A stretch of DNA of 64,000 nucleotides, from positions 12,599,319 to 12,663,318 of the forward strand of contig CM055205.1 in assembly GCA_029224185.1 (NCBI GenBank), in the 5' to 3' direction. The notes under the pieces are model-generated. The model made no database searches. It was not told the origin of the DNA and saw only the letters and a list, made by a program, of their open reading frames with translations. A program made the position numbers and the translations under genes. Source of the stretch: Karalla daura. Lineage: Eukaryota; Chordata; Actinopteri; Chaetodontiformes; Leiognathidae. Each line of letters opens with the position of its first letter. Positions within the stretch are counted from its first letter, which is position 1. Positions 1-14,700 of the stretch are shown piece after piece.

Positions 1-102
1 ATTTGAATCACAGACTTTTGTCTTTTGAGTGTTTTTTACCTATCTTAGTCCTCTCACATCAGGTTCAACCAGTACAAGATATTTAGTTTAATGAAAATGA
101 TA

Positions 103-108
103 TTTATT
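103..108 (-). promoter_or_regulatory. Candidate distal SMAP2 polyadenylation signal
   Basis: A canonical AATAAA on the minus strand about 2.6 kb downstream of the SMAP2 stop, in an AT-rich setting. It is a plausible end for a long 3' UTR isoform, by inference only. Confidence 0.4.
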
Positions 109-2577
109 TTGTATATTTTCACAGACAAGCATTGTATATTACATAAATGTCAAATTTAAGTGAACTTGTATGAAGATCAACTCAAAACAGGGGAAACTTG
201 TCAAAAATTGCAGAACTAATATACATTAGATCATCGGCATCGCTTTAGAAACGTGATACACACAAAAATTCAGATAAAGAATAAAGTACATGATATATCA
301 GCGAGTACATAAAAAGATACATTCCTTCATTTTGCTCTTATTTCACAGAAAATATACCTGACGAAAAAAAAAAAGGAACAGACGTTAAGCGACCTAAAGT
401 TATATATGATCACAGATGAGAAATGCTCGGGTGGATCTTTCTTTCCTGTGGCGATGGGCCGTCACTGCCTCTCCCGCTCGCCGACAGATCTGCTGCCTGA
501 CATCAGACAAAACTGTCTGACGGCGCTATTGCTCTCAGCTGTTACCGCTTCTGTGTCGCTGTTGCCTCAGCTGCCACAGAGAAAGAAACACCTGGAAGGA
601 GCAGGACAGGCGGCTCGCTGCTTCATCATTAGGGATCTTACCGCGGCAGATAACGAGCTGCTTTGCCTCTCTCTCTCTCTCTTACCCGTCACGATGGCAG
701 CTTAACAACAAAAGTGCATCTACGAAAGAAACGGAAAGGTTATTTACACGGACGCTTCATGCATTTAATAAGAGAGATGGCGTAACACGTTGGCCTGTGT
801 GGGAGAGTTGTGCGAGGGTTGTCTGAATCAGGTAAAGGTGACAAATTGTGGTCGTACAAGCACTTTTTTTTTATGCCTCACAACGTGGTTTGACCAAATT
901 GTAAACGCCCCCGAGTGACCTGAAAATGCTTCAGCCCGCTCACAGTTTGCTCCTAATCTGACGGTAACATGGAGTAACCTGGTTGACGACAATTCACCAA
1001 AGACGGACAGGACGCTGTTGACCACAGGACATTCAAAGGAAACAAGTGTACGACACTTGACAGATTAATAGAATATCAAAAAAACAAAAACCAAACAAAA
1101 ACAAGAGAAATAGCATATGCACCACTGCAATACTCGGATATGTGTACTAGAAAAGAAGTCCAGAACAATCGTGAACCACATTCAGGACACACATTCATTG
1201 AGATTTTTTTTTGTTTTGTTGGTCACAGACTGATCGACGTGATGAGAGAAACATTCAGAGATACACATTCCAGCGACACATTCAGATATCTTGATAAACG
1301 TACAGTACATACAATCGCAGTTAAACAAAGAGACATTCTCCTCATGCAATTCAGTGGAAGAGTCTGGAACGTGACCGACCTGTACCTCTTTCGTCACCTC
1401 TCTCTCTCTGTTTCTCTCTTATATTCGGACATTCAGCATTGTTTGAGGCCTCTATTGTACAAGGTAGATTAACTTGAGGTGTGTGCGCGTTAACTCGACA
1501 CTTACAGAATGGCATGGCATGCAAGTGACTTCTTAAGTGTCCCACACTTGCTGAGGAAATAGCACAGTGAATTGATCTGCCCAAACAGTCTTTGTGTAAG
1601 AGCAGGTATGACTAAACATACTGTTAAAGGACCGCTGAATTGAATTTTCTACAAATCACTAGTCATGTGGTTATACGAATGTAACAAAGCACTGGAATAC
1701 TGTACAACCTTAATAAAGCTAGCGTTGCTCTTTGGTCTCCCAAAATCCAGTTTAGGACTTTTGACACTTAAAAGTTAAGATTATATATTGATTCTACAAT
1801 AAGCCCGCTGTAAACTGAATAGAAGACATCATAATTAAGGGCTGTTTAGGTGTTTCGGTTAGATTTGTAGCTGCTCTAACGTGTGAGCCAGTGAGGAGCT
1901 AGGAACTTATCAACCATTAAAAGGGTTTCTTAAAGGTTTAATATTATTAGGATAACTGAAGTAGGTTATTTGGATTTGGATACACTGGGTTTTATAAGAC
2001 TTTTACAAATTTGTCCCACTAACAGAGCAAAAACAATGCTTTTCTGGTCTACTTGCAGCTTGAAAATGGACTAGATGAAAAGACTAGCATAGCCTAGCTA
2101 TGGCTAGCCTAGCTTGATTTTTCTCCTGCAAAAAAAGCTAATCTGAAATTAAAGTGATGTCTGGAGTCACAGAAAACCTTTAAGGTATAAAAGTCTTTTT
2201 GCTAGTGCACTTGAAAGCAGGCAGGAAAACATTTGTAGCTGCTTTTTCCACAAATATGATTGTGGCTAAAATGAACTGAGCTAGGCTAACCTTCGCATTT
2301 TCAGTGCTTGATTGTGAGATACAACGAGGAATGTTGTAAAATTCTCCCAAAACAAAACTGTTTGCCGATGTCTCCAAACAGCGTACGTGGGTACAAAAAA
2401 AAAGTTGTGTGGTCGTAACCAGGGAAACCGAACCCTGTCGTCTTGGTCATCGTACGAAAATGTTCTGAAGGCAAACATGGAAATATGCAAAACATGGCCA
2501 TGGATGAGACGAGAAGAGGAAGCATGGGCAGCGAGGAGAGAGAAAGAGAGGTAGTAGTGGTTTCCCAAACCTTCTTC

Positions 2578-2583
2578 TTTATT
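2578..2583 (-). promoter_or_regulatory. Candidate proximal SMAP2 polyadenylation signal
   Basis: A canonical AATAAA on the minus strand lies about 130 bases downstream of the SMAP2 stop. It would give a very short 3' UTR. Use is not shown by sequence alone. Confidence 0.35.
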
Positions 2584-2708
2584 TTCTTCACATCTGCTCC
2601 TCCTCCTCTTGCATCAGAAAGTGTCTCATAAAGACATAAATCCAAAGATTCATACAACTCAGTCCTCCCTCTCTTTTGCGGCCTAAGTCACCACCGTGGC
2701 GGTTGAGA

Positions 2709-5700
2709 TCATTTCCAGACGTGTGCCGTCATGTGCGCTGAGCTCGGAGCTGCTGAGCTGCCCATTTGCTGGCTGCCATATCCCATCATGCCGTTGGTAT
2801 TGTAGAGATTCATGCCGGCCACTTGCTGAGTCATCTGAAAGCCACGTGATACAATATGTCTCAGTTATTCCATCACTGGATGGAGCTAAAGCTTCATATG
2901 TTCCAAAAACACGTTTACATGCTCACCTGGGTAATGTTCCACTGTAGCTGCTGGGCATGTTGCACTCCATACACGTGCTGATGAGGTAAACCTCCATGCT
3001 GTTGCTGTCCCATCATGCCAGTCTGCTGCTGTCCCATCATGCCAGTCTGCTGCTGTCCCATCATGCCAGTCTGCTGCTGTCCCATCATCCCACTCTGCTG
3101 CTGTCCCATCATCCCGCTCTGCTGCTGCACCATCATCCCGCTCTGCTGCTGCCCCATCATGCCCTGGGCCATCCCCGTCATGTAGGGTGACGCCATGACG
3201 GCACCAGGCTGAGCCATGACACCCGAGGCTCCCATTAAGGCGTTCTGCTGTCCCATCATGCCGTTCTGCTGGACTCCAATCATGCCACTTGGTTGCTGTG
3301 CCATCAAAGTCATCTGTGATGTCATCATGCTGCCTCCCATTCCTCCAGCTTGGGCTAAGGAGTGGTACGAGCCATACGGGTGTGTCGGGTATCCCATTTG
3401 GTTCATGTACAAGCCTCCTGGAAATAAACAAGACGCACACTTTGGCTATCAGTAAAGCAATTACTAACTAAGTGACATGCAGAAAAAACAAATCTGAGAT
3501 CTGAGTTTCTCACCATGAGCGGCCATGCTGCTGGCGTGCACAGACGGGGTGGATGCGTACAAGGAGAGAATAGAGTCCTTGGACAGTTTCTTGATAGTGC
3601 CCTCCTCTGCTTTGGGGGCCGGATCCAGGAACAGACTGAGGTTTTCAGGCACTGAGGCAGTCACTCTGCTCTGAGGCATGGTAACAGGCTGGCGATGGAG
3701 GGACATGGATGGAGAGAAACAAGAAAGAGACAACAAAAAGAACCTGTAAAACATGTCATCACTGATCGAAGGTCGCAACCAGGTGTCAGAAATAGGACAT
3801 AGGGAAGCAAATTCAGTGTTAGCATCACGTTCATCATGCTAGCTCAGTGTTAGCAGGCTCCCAGTTACCAGCTGGCACCAAGCTAATTACAGCTTAAAGG
3901 TTCATGGGAGTGTCAGAAAAGCTGCATTTAAATGTTGATGGTATTAAGGTGGCCGATGAAATGCCAAGGGATCACTGAAGTCAGTCCAACCAATACTTTG
4001 GTGACCATGAGTGTCTGCACAAGGCTTCATTACAGTCTATCCAGGAGCCTATTTTAGCCTGGACTTGAGCTGGGTGATGACCAAGAGTATGACATTGCCA
4101 TGGCTCAAACACAACAGTGGCGATGGTGTCCAGACAACGTATTTTCTCCTACCGTGGTTTTACTGGAGGATGCAGATGAAGGTGCTGGCAGGGAGCTGAA
4201 GAGATCCAGAGCAGACTGTGCATGAGCAGGATTTGACACCGCCGGGCTCTCATTACTGTCTTTTAAACTTCCTCCTCCATTAGACACCGCAGGACTGGGA
4301 GCTGGAGCATCTATTTGAAGGTATATGGAGGCATGGCTATTACGATCAACCTTACATTAACCTAGACTTATTTTACAACCTTGTTTCATATGCATAATGC
4401 AGCAAAAAGACGTTAAAACATGTGCATGTGTGAGGCGTAGGAGTACCTAATCCTAGCAGGTCTGTCACACACTGCGTCTTCGGGCTGACGTCTTTTTTCT
4501 GTTGCAACAGAGAAAGTGGATTCAATTAATCCAATATGTCTGCCCCAACAAATGAGCTTGACTCCCAAATCCCCGATGAGGTAACAGCCTCCCTGCTCTC
4601 AACAAAACAGAGTTGCCCCAGAATTACAGCTAGTTCAAAACTCATCTCTTTGAGACGGGTCGCATCACTTTCTTTCAGCTCATCAGTGTTAAATTAGAAC
4701 CCATAACTGGTATGAACGTGGGAATGACGTGCTCACCAATTTCATCTTCTCAAACACAACTGGCTCCTTGGGGATATTGTCACAGCTCTTTTCTTTCTGT
4801 ACAGAGGGAACAAATGATTTTGTTGAACAAGCAGACACTTCAGAAAGAATGAAAGATGAGACGGGAAGCTGCAATTTGCGAAACAAGCACAGTGTGTTTC
4901 TGTCCGTGTGTGTGTGTGTGTGCAGACTCACCCGAAGCATCTGGATGTCAATGACCTTATCCATGTACTTCTTCTTGTCATATTTATCCCTGATGAAGAT
5001 CTCCGCAGACTGGTCTGTCTCAGGCCGCTGGAAGCACTCCGGTAAGAAAGCCTCGTAGAGACGTTTGGCTTTGGCATTTCCCATCTCCTGAACACACTGA
5101 TGACATCCAAACACCATAATAAGTCTCGCTGTTAAACTGGTAATATTGGACATAGGCGACATCCAGGGCTCTGCATGTGGTGGAGCCATGATAGCAAAAA
5201 CAGTGTGCATTCTTACTGAAGTGGAAAGAGAAAAATAAAGATGCTGACTGCGGGGAAATGATTACACCGTGAAGCATTACACAGACGTTGTTGTCTGTCA
5301 GATCCAAGCAGTCTGAAAGGCATACTGATGAGAAAGTGTCGAGTTCCACTACTCTCAGCTTCAAACCTCTTACTTGTTGCCTTACATGTGTTTCAGGTTA
5401 CTCCTCCTAATCAATCATTTCAGTTACAGTGAAGGAAACCAGAGAGCTCCATTTTGCTTGTTATTTTCCAACAGCATCGATCCAGCAATTTCTCATTTCT
5501 GACACAAGGTCTTGTTTTGAAATGCTTTCGTAAGGAAGCAGTGCCCGTGTTGTTTGTGCCAATTAATACATACTGCAGTGGTGTAAATACATGTAGCTAC
5601 CGGAGAAGAAAACAAGGCTACAGCGTTTTAAAGCACCAGAGAAATAAATTACCCTCATTAAGACATTAGCGCTTTTCAGGGTTCACCACTCTATGCACTA

Positions 5701-8700
5701 CGTTTCTAATGCAGATTTTCTGTTTCACAGGCTCACTTAATAACCACCATTAGCAAAGGCTGAAAACACTTGTTTATACTGTCTGTCCTCATCTGTTACT
5801 CTTACGTTCAGGACTTGCAGGATAGTCAATCCAAAAGCCATATGCTTAAGCATACGACTGTGCTGGTTGAAATCCCTCGGTATTGATATATTTTACATTG
5901 TAAGCAAACTTAAGCTGCATTCATGTGCTGTATGTCAGTGTTAGTTCATGAATTACAATGTCTAAATGTAATGTTGCCTAAATTGCACAATAGGCCCTCT
6001 ATTATCTATTATCTATCTATTATATGTGAACTGAGTAACCAGATACTGCATTACACTGGCCCTGTATGGACTGAAGACCTACAGTATTGATGGTGTATTG
6101 TCTACCTACATCCAGTGTGCTGGGATAGGATAGAGCAGATTCCAGTAAGTGGATGTTAGGTAATGGGTGGATGGATGTATGTGTCAAAAACCATGTGCAA
6201 TATGTCACAATTAACTCCATGATGTCATTCAGCTCCACTGTGTGATCTCTGACCTGGACCTGCTCCTGCGTCCACTGGTCCAGATTGACAGACTTGACCT
6301 TGGAGATGTGGACGCCCAGGTTTCGATGGATACCAGCACAGCGGATGCAGATGAAGATGCCCAGATTCCAGGAAGCCCATCTGGGACCTGACAGAGAAAA
6401 AGAAGGTAGTATATCAACCTTTAGAGCAGGAGAACAAGGCCTCTGACATGAGACATGAGTGTGGTGGAGTAATAGAGAGGTAGTGTTAACCAGGTGAAAG
6501 GCTGAAGAATGAAACACTGATTAATTTTGCTCCAATTATGGAGAGACAAGCTTGAAAATTCAATTACGAGTTTGAATTCATCTGAGACTGTATCTAATCC
6601 TGTGTGAGTCAGGCGCTGTCCTGACACATAATGGCAACCAATAGGAGAGTTAGCCTAGATAGCTGAAACTGAGAGGAGAGAGGCAGAGTAGAGAGTCACA
6701 AGCACACACGCAAACACAAACGCTGAGAGCCTGGATACCTGCAGGGATGATTACTCATTTGGTCATGAGTGTGTGTGTCTGTGTGGGTGTGATGTTTTCA
6801 GAGTGGGCCATTTTGTCCATCTCGCTGCCACATGTAACTCAATGGTTTGCGGTGGACTGTGGTATTCTACCCTATGCTGTACAGGTTTATTCCTCTTCCT
6901 CCTATCTGCAGAGCAGTCCCCCACCCGACCAGACAACAACCCTTAGAGGAGAGAAATAAAAACAACACCATCAGGCTATTTTTCTGCTGAAATTATGCAA
7001 CCAGCCTCTTCAGAGAACACAGTGAGCTTCAAAGAGAATACTGGTGCTTCTGCCCCCGTCGCTCCTACTTCTCTCTCTCTCTCCCTCTTGTCTTGCCCCT
7101 CCTCCTCCTCCTCATCCTCCTCCTCCCTCTCCTTCTCCATCTCGTCCTGCCTCTCCCTCTGTTTGCACTCTGTGGTCAGCTGAAGCACGCTCTCTACCCT
7201 CCGTCTCCACCTCTCCACTCGTCTCTGCTTTGAGTCCTTGCTTGCAACCTTGCTCCACACTGATGCACTGTGGCCTTAGCACCACTAGGTGGAAGAGTAG
7301 CGTTCGACATGGATCCCTTGTTGAGCTCTCACTGTGCAAGGTTTAAGAAAGGCCATTCTATGCAAATGAGAGAGGAAACTGAGCTTTCAGAGGAGAAATG
7401 CAAAAACGTTCCTCTTAACAGCAGGAAACGGTGTGTTTGGCCTCCTGTCTTGGCTGCATCCTGAGCTACGAATAACGAAAAAGTGTAACTCCGTTTGAGT
7501 CGGTGGAAGGCGAGACATGAAACTGGCTCAGTGTTTTCGTTTATTTCTGGGTCGCCCCGTTTGTGGGCTGCATCTTCAACTGCATATTCAACTGAGCAAA
7601 AGGGAAAGACGGCGACGTGCAGCACAGAGAGCGAACCAGTAAACAGAAGCAGAGGGTCACCAGACAGACTGAGCGTGTCCATCATCCTGACCGTCTGGCT
7701 GCAGCATTAGCTGTCATGCCGGCTAATAATAGTAGAATTACTCTGCAAATCCTGCTTAACCACTGTAAACATTGGCCCCGACAGAGAGAAAGAGAGAGAT
7801 TGACTATTGTGTTGAGCCCCCTGAACGATGGAATTAGCTCGTCCTCCTCATCCTTGTTCTAATGCTCCTCTGTGTCCTGGCCGCCATTTCTTATCTCTCT
7901 CATTCACCACCGCTGCCTCCCTCCTCCTCCTCCCCCTCTCGCCCTGTCCGTCCATATCTTTCTCTCACAGTTCTAATTCTCCCTCTCCACTACTCTCTCC
8001 ACCCTTGTTGTCTGGGGTTTCGCCCAGTTGCTGGCAATGCTGCATCTTTGCTCCATTGTGCTGATTTTCTATCTGTTGCTACCCAGGTTCTGAGTGTGGC
8101 CCTGGGGACGGCCGCGTTGGTCTGACTGTCCTCTGCTTTGGTCCACTCTTCAAATTTCTCAACAGCTACCCGATGGATCGCTCGAAATTCATGATTAATT
8201 GACGATGCATCCTAATGGATCTCCTGACCCATGGCTTTTTCTTTCAGCACTGACCTTTGTAGTCAAGACAGAAACATCTTTCAGATGGGCTGCTGGGAAA
8301 ACCTGGTCCAGACTATCATGTATCCCTGTTGGTGAACTGCATTAACTGCAATTTCAATGCAACTGTGCATGTCCAGTCTGGTTTCTGATCAAATACTTCC
8401 ACCTAATGGTACTCCCATTACTAATGAGCACTTCAATGTGGCTGTTGTGCACATGGCCAATGAACAAACTTGAACCCTAAACTGCACTTTGTGTTTAGTG
8501 CACATTAGCTAATATTTGCACGTGAACACGCCTGATAAACAGCAGCATGTAAACAGTCATTGTGAGCGTGCTGGCGCTGGCATCTAGCCCAAAGCCCGAC
8601 GTCACAGCCACCGGTTTTTTGCCCTTGGTCTCAGAAAAATGCCTTAGTATATGAGTGATCCTGTGTCCACTGGTGGAAGCAGAAGTAGGTCTGTTCAGGA

Positions 8701-11700
8701 CAGAGTCAAAGGTTAGTTATTTAAAGCAAACCTCGCCTGCACACTGCGGCACAATGGTACCTTTTCTGATCAAAGCGGTGCCTGAGTAAGAATCCATATA
8801 GAGCTTGTCTGTCCGGCAACAATGCACACCTCCAGGTACTTTAGACAGATATAGTAGGTAGAGAGTAGGAGGAATAGATGCTCAGAAAGGGAAGGAAATA
8901 TTGAACAATCTCTACGAATCTTTGTCCCTGTATTACAGGGGTGGTAACGCAATGTGCTTTCCCCACTCTAATTTTCTTTTCATCATGAAAGAACAAACAC
9001 ATCCTTTTGAGGTATAATGAAATATTTATTGGGTTTGGCTAGTATGTTTGTCCTCACTTTTTAGAGGGCAATCTACCCTAAAGTAGAGGCTTTTTGCATG
9101 TGAGCCTGATGAATCATCCTGGCAAAAAATGGCCGTGGTTGTGGTTGTCAAACATGCAGTTTCTAGCACATCAGGGAGGAGAAGGCAGAGCTGGGGCGAG
9201 TGCCAAAAACAGAGACAAACAAGATGGGATTTTTATAGTCATCACATGGTGGACTTTAGCTGTTTGATGACCTGCTGGGACGTAGAGGGGTATGACGAGC
9301 AGCGAGCGCAAACAGAGATCTATAATGAACCTCTCTGTCACTCACCACACACACTCCTTTCTGTTACACTGCTTGTGAGGACCAAACTCTTTTGCTGTCA
9401 GTTTGATCATACAACCATGTTTTTGACTTTGTAGGTAACCACTGATGCCAATTTTATTCCATATCGTTGATAAAAAACAAACAATTAGGACACTTAAAGA
9501 TATTGAGTTAATACGATCAACTCCTCTGGTAATTTTGTAGGTAAATAAATACGTTTCAGTAAATGTTAGGCCTGCATTAATTCAAAATAAGAAAGAACAC
9601 AATAACCATATTCACTATTCGGGATGAAAGCATTGCTCTGTCAAAAAAACCCTAGAAATTTCCTCAATGATATTGATGCCAAGCATGTTTCAAGAGCACG
9701 CTAATAGATTTAATTTTAAATAAATGAAAATATACAGATTCCTAGACGGCTACCCCTCCTTCACTGGGATGGATTTCTTTTATTTAACAAACCTATTTGA
9801 AGAATATCGCCTCTAATAGGAAAATATGGCAATACACATCACGGTGATACATTCTTACAATCTCAGGCACTCACACGCAGACACAAGCACACACAAATAC
9901 ACACACACGCACTAATACACACAATCCTGCTTTGGATTGTGTGGAATTTTCTGCTAAACCGTCTGTTAGTTATTTGGGATGTTTGTTTGACTTTGATCTA
10001 GGTGTAGAAAGAGAAGCATTAAAGACCCAGGGGGAAAGTGAACAACAGAACGAGGATTTGGCCTGAAAAGCTCATTTAATTGTTAAGGGAAGTCAATGAC
10101 TCTTGGCCATTTTTCCTGCTTTGAGTTTCTTTTACTACTCAATTTGCACATGCCTTTAAAAGTCTGGCAAGGGAAGCAATTCCAACAGCTCAGCTCAGTG
10201 CGGTGCAAAATATTTGTAACAGAGGAGCCCCAGATTATCTCCAACACGTCCCTCAGGTTGGGGGCTGGAGGTGAGGGATGGCGGGAGGGGGGTGAGGTTA
10301 AGACAGTGAAGACATCTTTACTACCTTCACATCAAGGAGTTCAGTGGGATAAGTCACTGACTTTAATATGTAGCCCCTGACATTTACAGAGTTGTATGGG
10401 ATGCTCTCCTCCTCCTAATGTCAAATAAACAAAGTAAAGGCAGCAGATTTACACATTAGCAATGTAACCCCTGGTTATTATATTTCTTTGCTTTTGCAGT
10501 AGCTTCCAATGTCCCCAGGTTAGATCGGTCCTCTGCTCTGCTCCACTGAGGCCTCTCTCAATGATTCAGACTCACTTTCCCTTTATGCTTTGTTTCCACT
10601 TGTACAACACCCTTCTGGAGTTATATTTTCTGACAGCCTGTTGTGGTGACACATATTTGTCATATTTGTTCATGTACACAACTTCTGACTGGCCAACACA
10701 TACCCACACTCACACACACACGCCCACATGCATAAGCAGGTGCATATGGCTCATTAGCCTATATCCCACAAGGATAAACGGTGCTCTCTCCATGCATCCT
10801 CTTAATCCCTCAGAGCCTCACTCGTGAGTAGATCCTAACCCTCCTACACCACCGCACTTAGCCTGCCATGCACCCCCTTGTCCCATCCCTCCGGCCTCCC
10901 GGCATCCGAAGCGATCCAGAAACCCTGAGGCCGCCCAGTGACCCAGTCCCAGTCTGAAACAGATGGACCCCGATTGATAATTTACTGATACACACCCACC
11001 ATCTGTGTTGAGCGCAAATCTCACCAACGTGCTCATGCAGGTGAGTGGGTCCAACATCAAAAGATCAGACACTCCATTTCTGTGAGCCTCATTCTCTTTG
11101 TGAAACTCCTTTTCCTGACTATACTGGTTGTACTCTTTGTCGCTGGTTATTATTATCATCATTATTATAACTGCAAAGACAGTGTATGCCCTTGTTCAAA
11201 TTCATGAATGTTTGTGAATTCAATAATATTTTGAGCAGAACAAAATAAATGTTTCATCGTAATTATTATTCACAAACATGAAAGATAAACTAAGACCGGC
11301 ACAAAAACATTGCCGTCAGCACTGCGTATATAAACTCATCTTCCGACCCCGGCTGTCTCCTGAATGCTATTTCTGGTTCCAGGGAAAAGGCCAGCCAAAG
11401 TAACATGCTAATGTCATTACAGAAGAAATGTACTGTAATAGCCCCACAGTGTCTGCTTCCTTAGTGGATGTTCATTGTTTCAACTCTGTGGACATTTTTG
11501 AGGGTGTTGCCCATGTCATTTCCTCAAATGCAATGGGAAAAACAAAGCCTGTAAGTAATTTTAATGATACATTTTCTTGAAATAAAGGCTCAGTGTCTTA
11601 GGTCCATTACTTGCTTCCCCTGATTTGTTTCCTCATGTTGTTTTGAAGGAATCACATAATAAGAGCTTTGAGAGAAGGCTAGACAAAACGATTTTACAAA

Positions 11701-14700
11701 GAATAAGACATTGTTTTAGGCACGACCGCAATAGTTTGGGAAACTTTCTCAATATATTTTCACCACATTGGTGCAAATGGAGGGGGCCATTTCTGTGTGG
11801 AGTTGGCATCTTCTTATGGGGTTTCTCTGTATACTTACATCTCATTCCACAGTCCAAAAACATGCATGTTTAGGTTAATTGGAAACACTAAATTGCCCTT
11901 AGGTGTGTGTGTGCGTTTGAGTGTATGGTGTATGTATATCCTGTGATAGGCCGGTGACCTGTCTAATGTGTATTCTCTGCCTTCACCCTATATGAGCTGG
12001 AGAAACCCTTTGACATTAGTGGGTATGGAGCCGGTAAGATAATAGATGGGTGGTGCACATGGTCTCATTTTTCCTGTGCACTGATTAAGGCAGCTCCCCA
12101 GGTGGGCTTTGCACAGCCGAGTGAAGTTTGATGTTTTCACGTTTTTCTGTCATTCACAACTGTACAAGACTGAACAATTAACTTCCCCAGGGGCTTCAGA
12201 CTCCCAGCGAAATGTTCACTGTGAGGCAACCGATGGGTGTCACTGTGGTTCATTTGTAACTTTGTTTGGCAATATCAGAATATACGACACTTTAGATTTA
12301 CATCATAAGTCACAATGTGGCCTTAGGGACGAGTTTTCACCTCATCTTAGCCCTGCTCCTTGTACATATATTTACATCCTACAGAGTGAATCTAAGGGAA
12401 CTGCACTTTTCAGGCTCAGCTGATGCTGTCTTAATTGAGATCCAGTGACATATTTCTCCCAGGGGCCCCAAGTGGGTTAATCTGCCCATGGCAGTGTATT
12501 AGAGAGCACACACACACACATAGTATGTGTATTAGAGAGTGCATACGCTCAGTAATATACTGCAGACCTTATCAGTGCGCCAGTCTCTCCTTGGTACTGT
12601 GAGAGTCTGAACTCTGTGCCAGCCAGGGGACACAAACAGCCAATCACCTTGTCTCGAAAGAAAGTCCCTGCTGGCATTTGATTGGAGGAGATTAGGGTTT
12701 GAGAGGGGAGGAGAGCAAGGTGGTGGTGGAGGAGGGATAAGACATGGTATCGCCAGGTGATATCTCCGTGGCAACCAGAGCCCGGCGAGTACGTAAACAC
12801 AAGTACAATGGAGACAATAAAGGGGGAAGGCTTTTATGCAAACACACACACACACACCTTCATGCGTGCACACACACACACTCACACACATACAGCCCCT
12901 TGAGACTGAAGGCAGAAAGTGTTGACTACATTATGCACCTGCCTCAACCCCTTCTCGCACATCTCTTCATTACTTCCTGGCAGCATTGTGGATTCGCAGC
13001 AGAGATGTCACACTATGAGGAAGTGCAAAACAAATAATACAGAAGGTGGCGCAGTCCAGAGGAAGACAGGAGAGAGACAGGAAGTCAGGCAGTCAGAGAG
13101 CAGCGATATTGTTCCACTGTTGCGGTATCCGTACAGTAAGCAAAGATCTGGTTAGGCTGATACCTCAGTGTGTGTGTGTGTGTGTGTGTGTTTCTTGTGT
13201 TCCTGTGTGCCCGCATGAGCACGCACTTGGCTTCATACATTTTGCCACTTCCTGTTCAATCACCCAGAGGGAGGAAGGTGATAAACTCAGAGTAATCTCT
13301 GTCAAAGCAAACAAGATTAGACCAAACCCTATCATGCTGCCATATGGCCAAAAGCCTGACTTGACAGAAGGAAGCAGGGGGGACAAATGTGTTTAAACGT
13401 GTGCCTGCGTGTGGTTTTGAGAGAGTATGGGCTTGACATCTAATACACAGTAGAGTAACACTCGCACGATCAAGGAAATGTGCTAATCAGCTGCAAGGTA
13501 AAATACCTCCCTTAAAGATTCGTGTTAGATGACACGATGAGTTTAGTGAAATCTGAAATTTATCTCACATTTTTGATGTTTTAGATGATAGATCATCAAA
13601 GATCCCCCCCATACACCCCATGAGCCTCAGCATCTGAGGTTGTGTGTGTGTGTATGCACGGCTGCTATTTTCTCCCATTGCACCTAATCCCATCTGCACG
13701 CTAATTAGATCAGTCTGTTGCGCAGTGAAGCCATGGCAATCAAAGAAGCATTGCACGAGCAGGTTTGATGACCACGTGTTTGAGCATGTGAGAAAGAGAG
13801 GGGAAACAAAATATTCAAATCAACTTTCTCTCCACGTGTCCTGATTTGGACGACCTGCATCTGGATAAGCGGCTGAAGACGAGACGTGATGAGAAAAAAT
13901 AGAATCCTTTGTCTTAGAACAGCTTTAGATACAATGCAACAGTCTGATCTCAGTTCGCTTTTTTAAACAATCACAAGTATCTTGGACTGAAGTCTGGTGC
14001 TTCTATTTATAAAGGAATCATCCAAAGGCGGCAAAACCTTGGACTGAAAAGTATAAGTATCGTCCTGGCAACGTCCTTGACCTCACCTGTCGTCTCAAGG
14101 AAACTCTGTACGGTTCTCTCTGTTGTCAGTGTTCTCAATGTGTGCAGAACAGGATTTGTTGTAACATCCATTTCACCTCTAAAGGGGAAGTTGTGACTTA
14201 AGAAACTGACTGAATTATACTGAGACAGGGCGTATATCGTGGATGTACTGTTCTTTCCTACGGGAAGGTTTCACTTTCCGCTGAGGTGAATTGTAGGTTA
14301 TCAACAGAAAAACGATGCTCTCTACATCCGCATAAACAGCTATTTTCAGCAAGGAACACCTGGCCGGTGACGGCTCAGATGCACAGCAAGCATAAAACTG
14401 GGTGGGGGCGTTGAGATTAAGGTCGGCTGACTTACTGGAGGTCAGACAACCTGTCTGTCACTCTGAGCTCCACATGTTTATACCACACGGTGGAAACATT
14501 TCCCCCCCCGGGGTGCATGACTCCAGAGAAAAGCTAGCAGCGACTTCACCTCTTTCATCTCCTCAGCTCATGAGACCGAGATGTTCTCGCCGAGGTGGAT
14601 ACAAATTCAACCGTGAAACAACTCAGACGGGAGAATGCTTCGTGTACTTTGTGTTTCCTCGATTCGCACATGTCTCTGTGTTTGCTTGGGAAACAGATCT

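Larger units (their letters stand above)
93..2708 (-). other. smap2: Probable SMAP2 3' untranslated region
   Basis: This 2.6-kb stretch follows the SMAP2 stop codon and shows no convincing coding exon. Two minus-strand AATAAA signals bracket possible 3' ends: one at 2578-2583, about 130 bases after the stop, and one at 103-108. A long UTR ending near base 90 is inferred from the second signal; transcript data are absent. The reading frames of up to 118 codons here have no recognisable motif. Confidence 0.5.

Noticed and set aside
2999..3166. CRISPR-like regular repeat spacing
   Set aside because: The units abut without unique spacers and are in-frame coding repeats in a vertebrate gene.
2886..3455. 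Open frames of up to 184 codons in other frames over SMAP2 exon 8, including His/Leu and Asp/Gly repeat peptides
   Set aside because: They are shadows of the 24-bp coding minisatellite; the SMAP2 frame fits both exon borders and family conservation.
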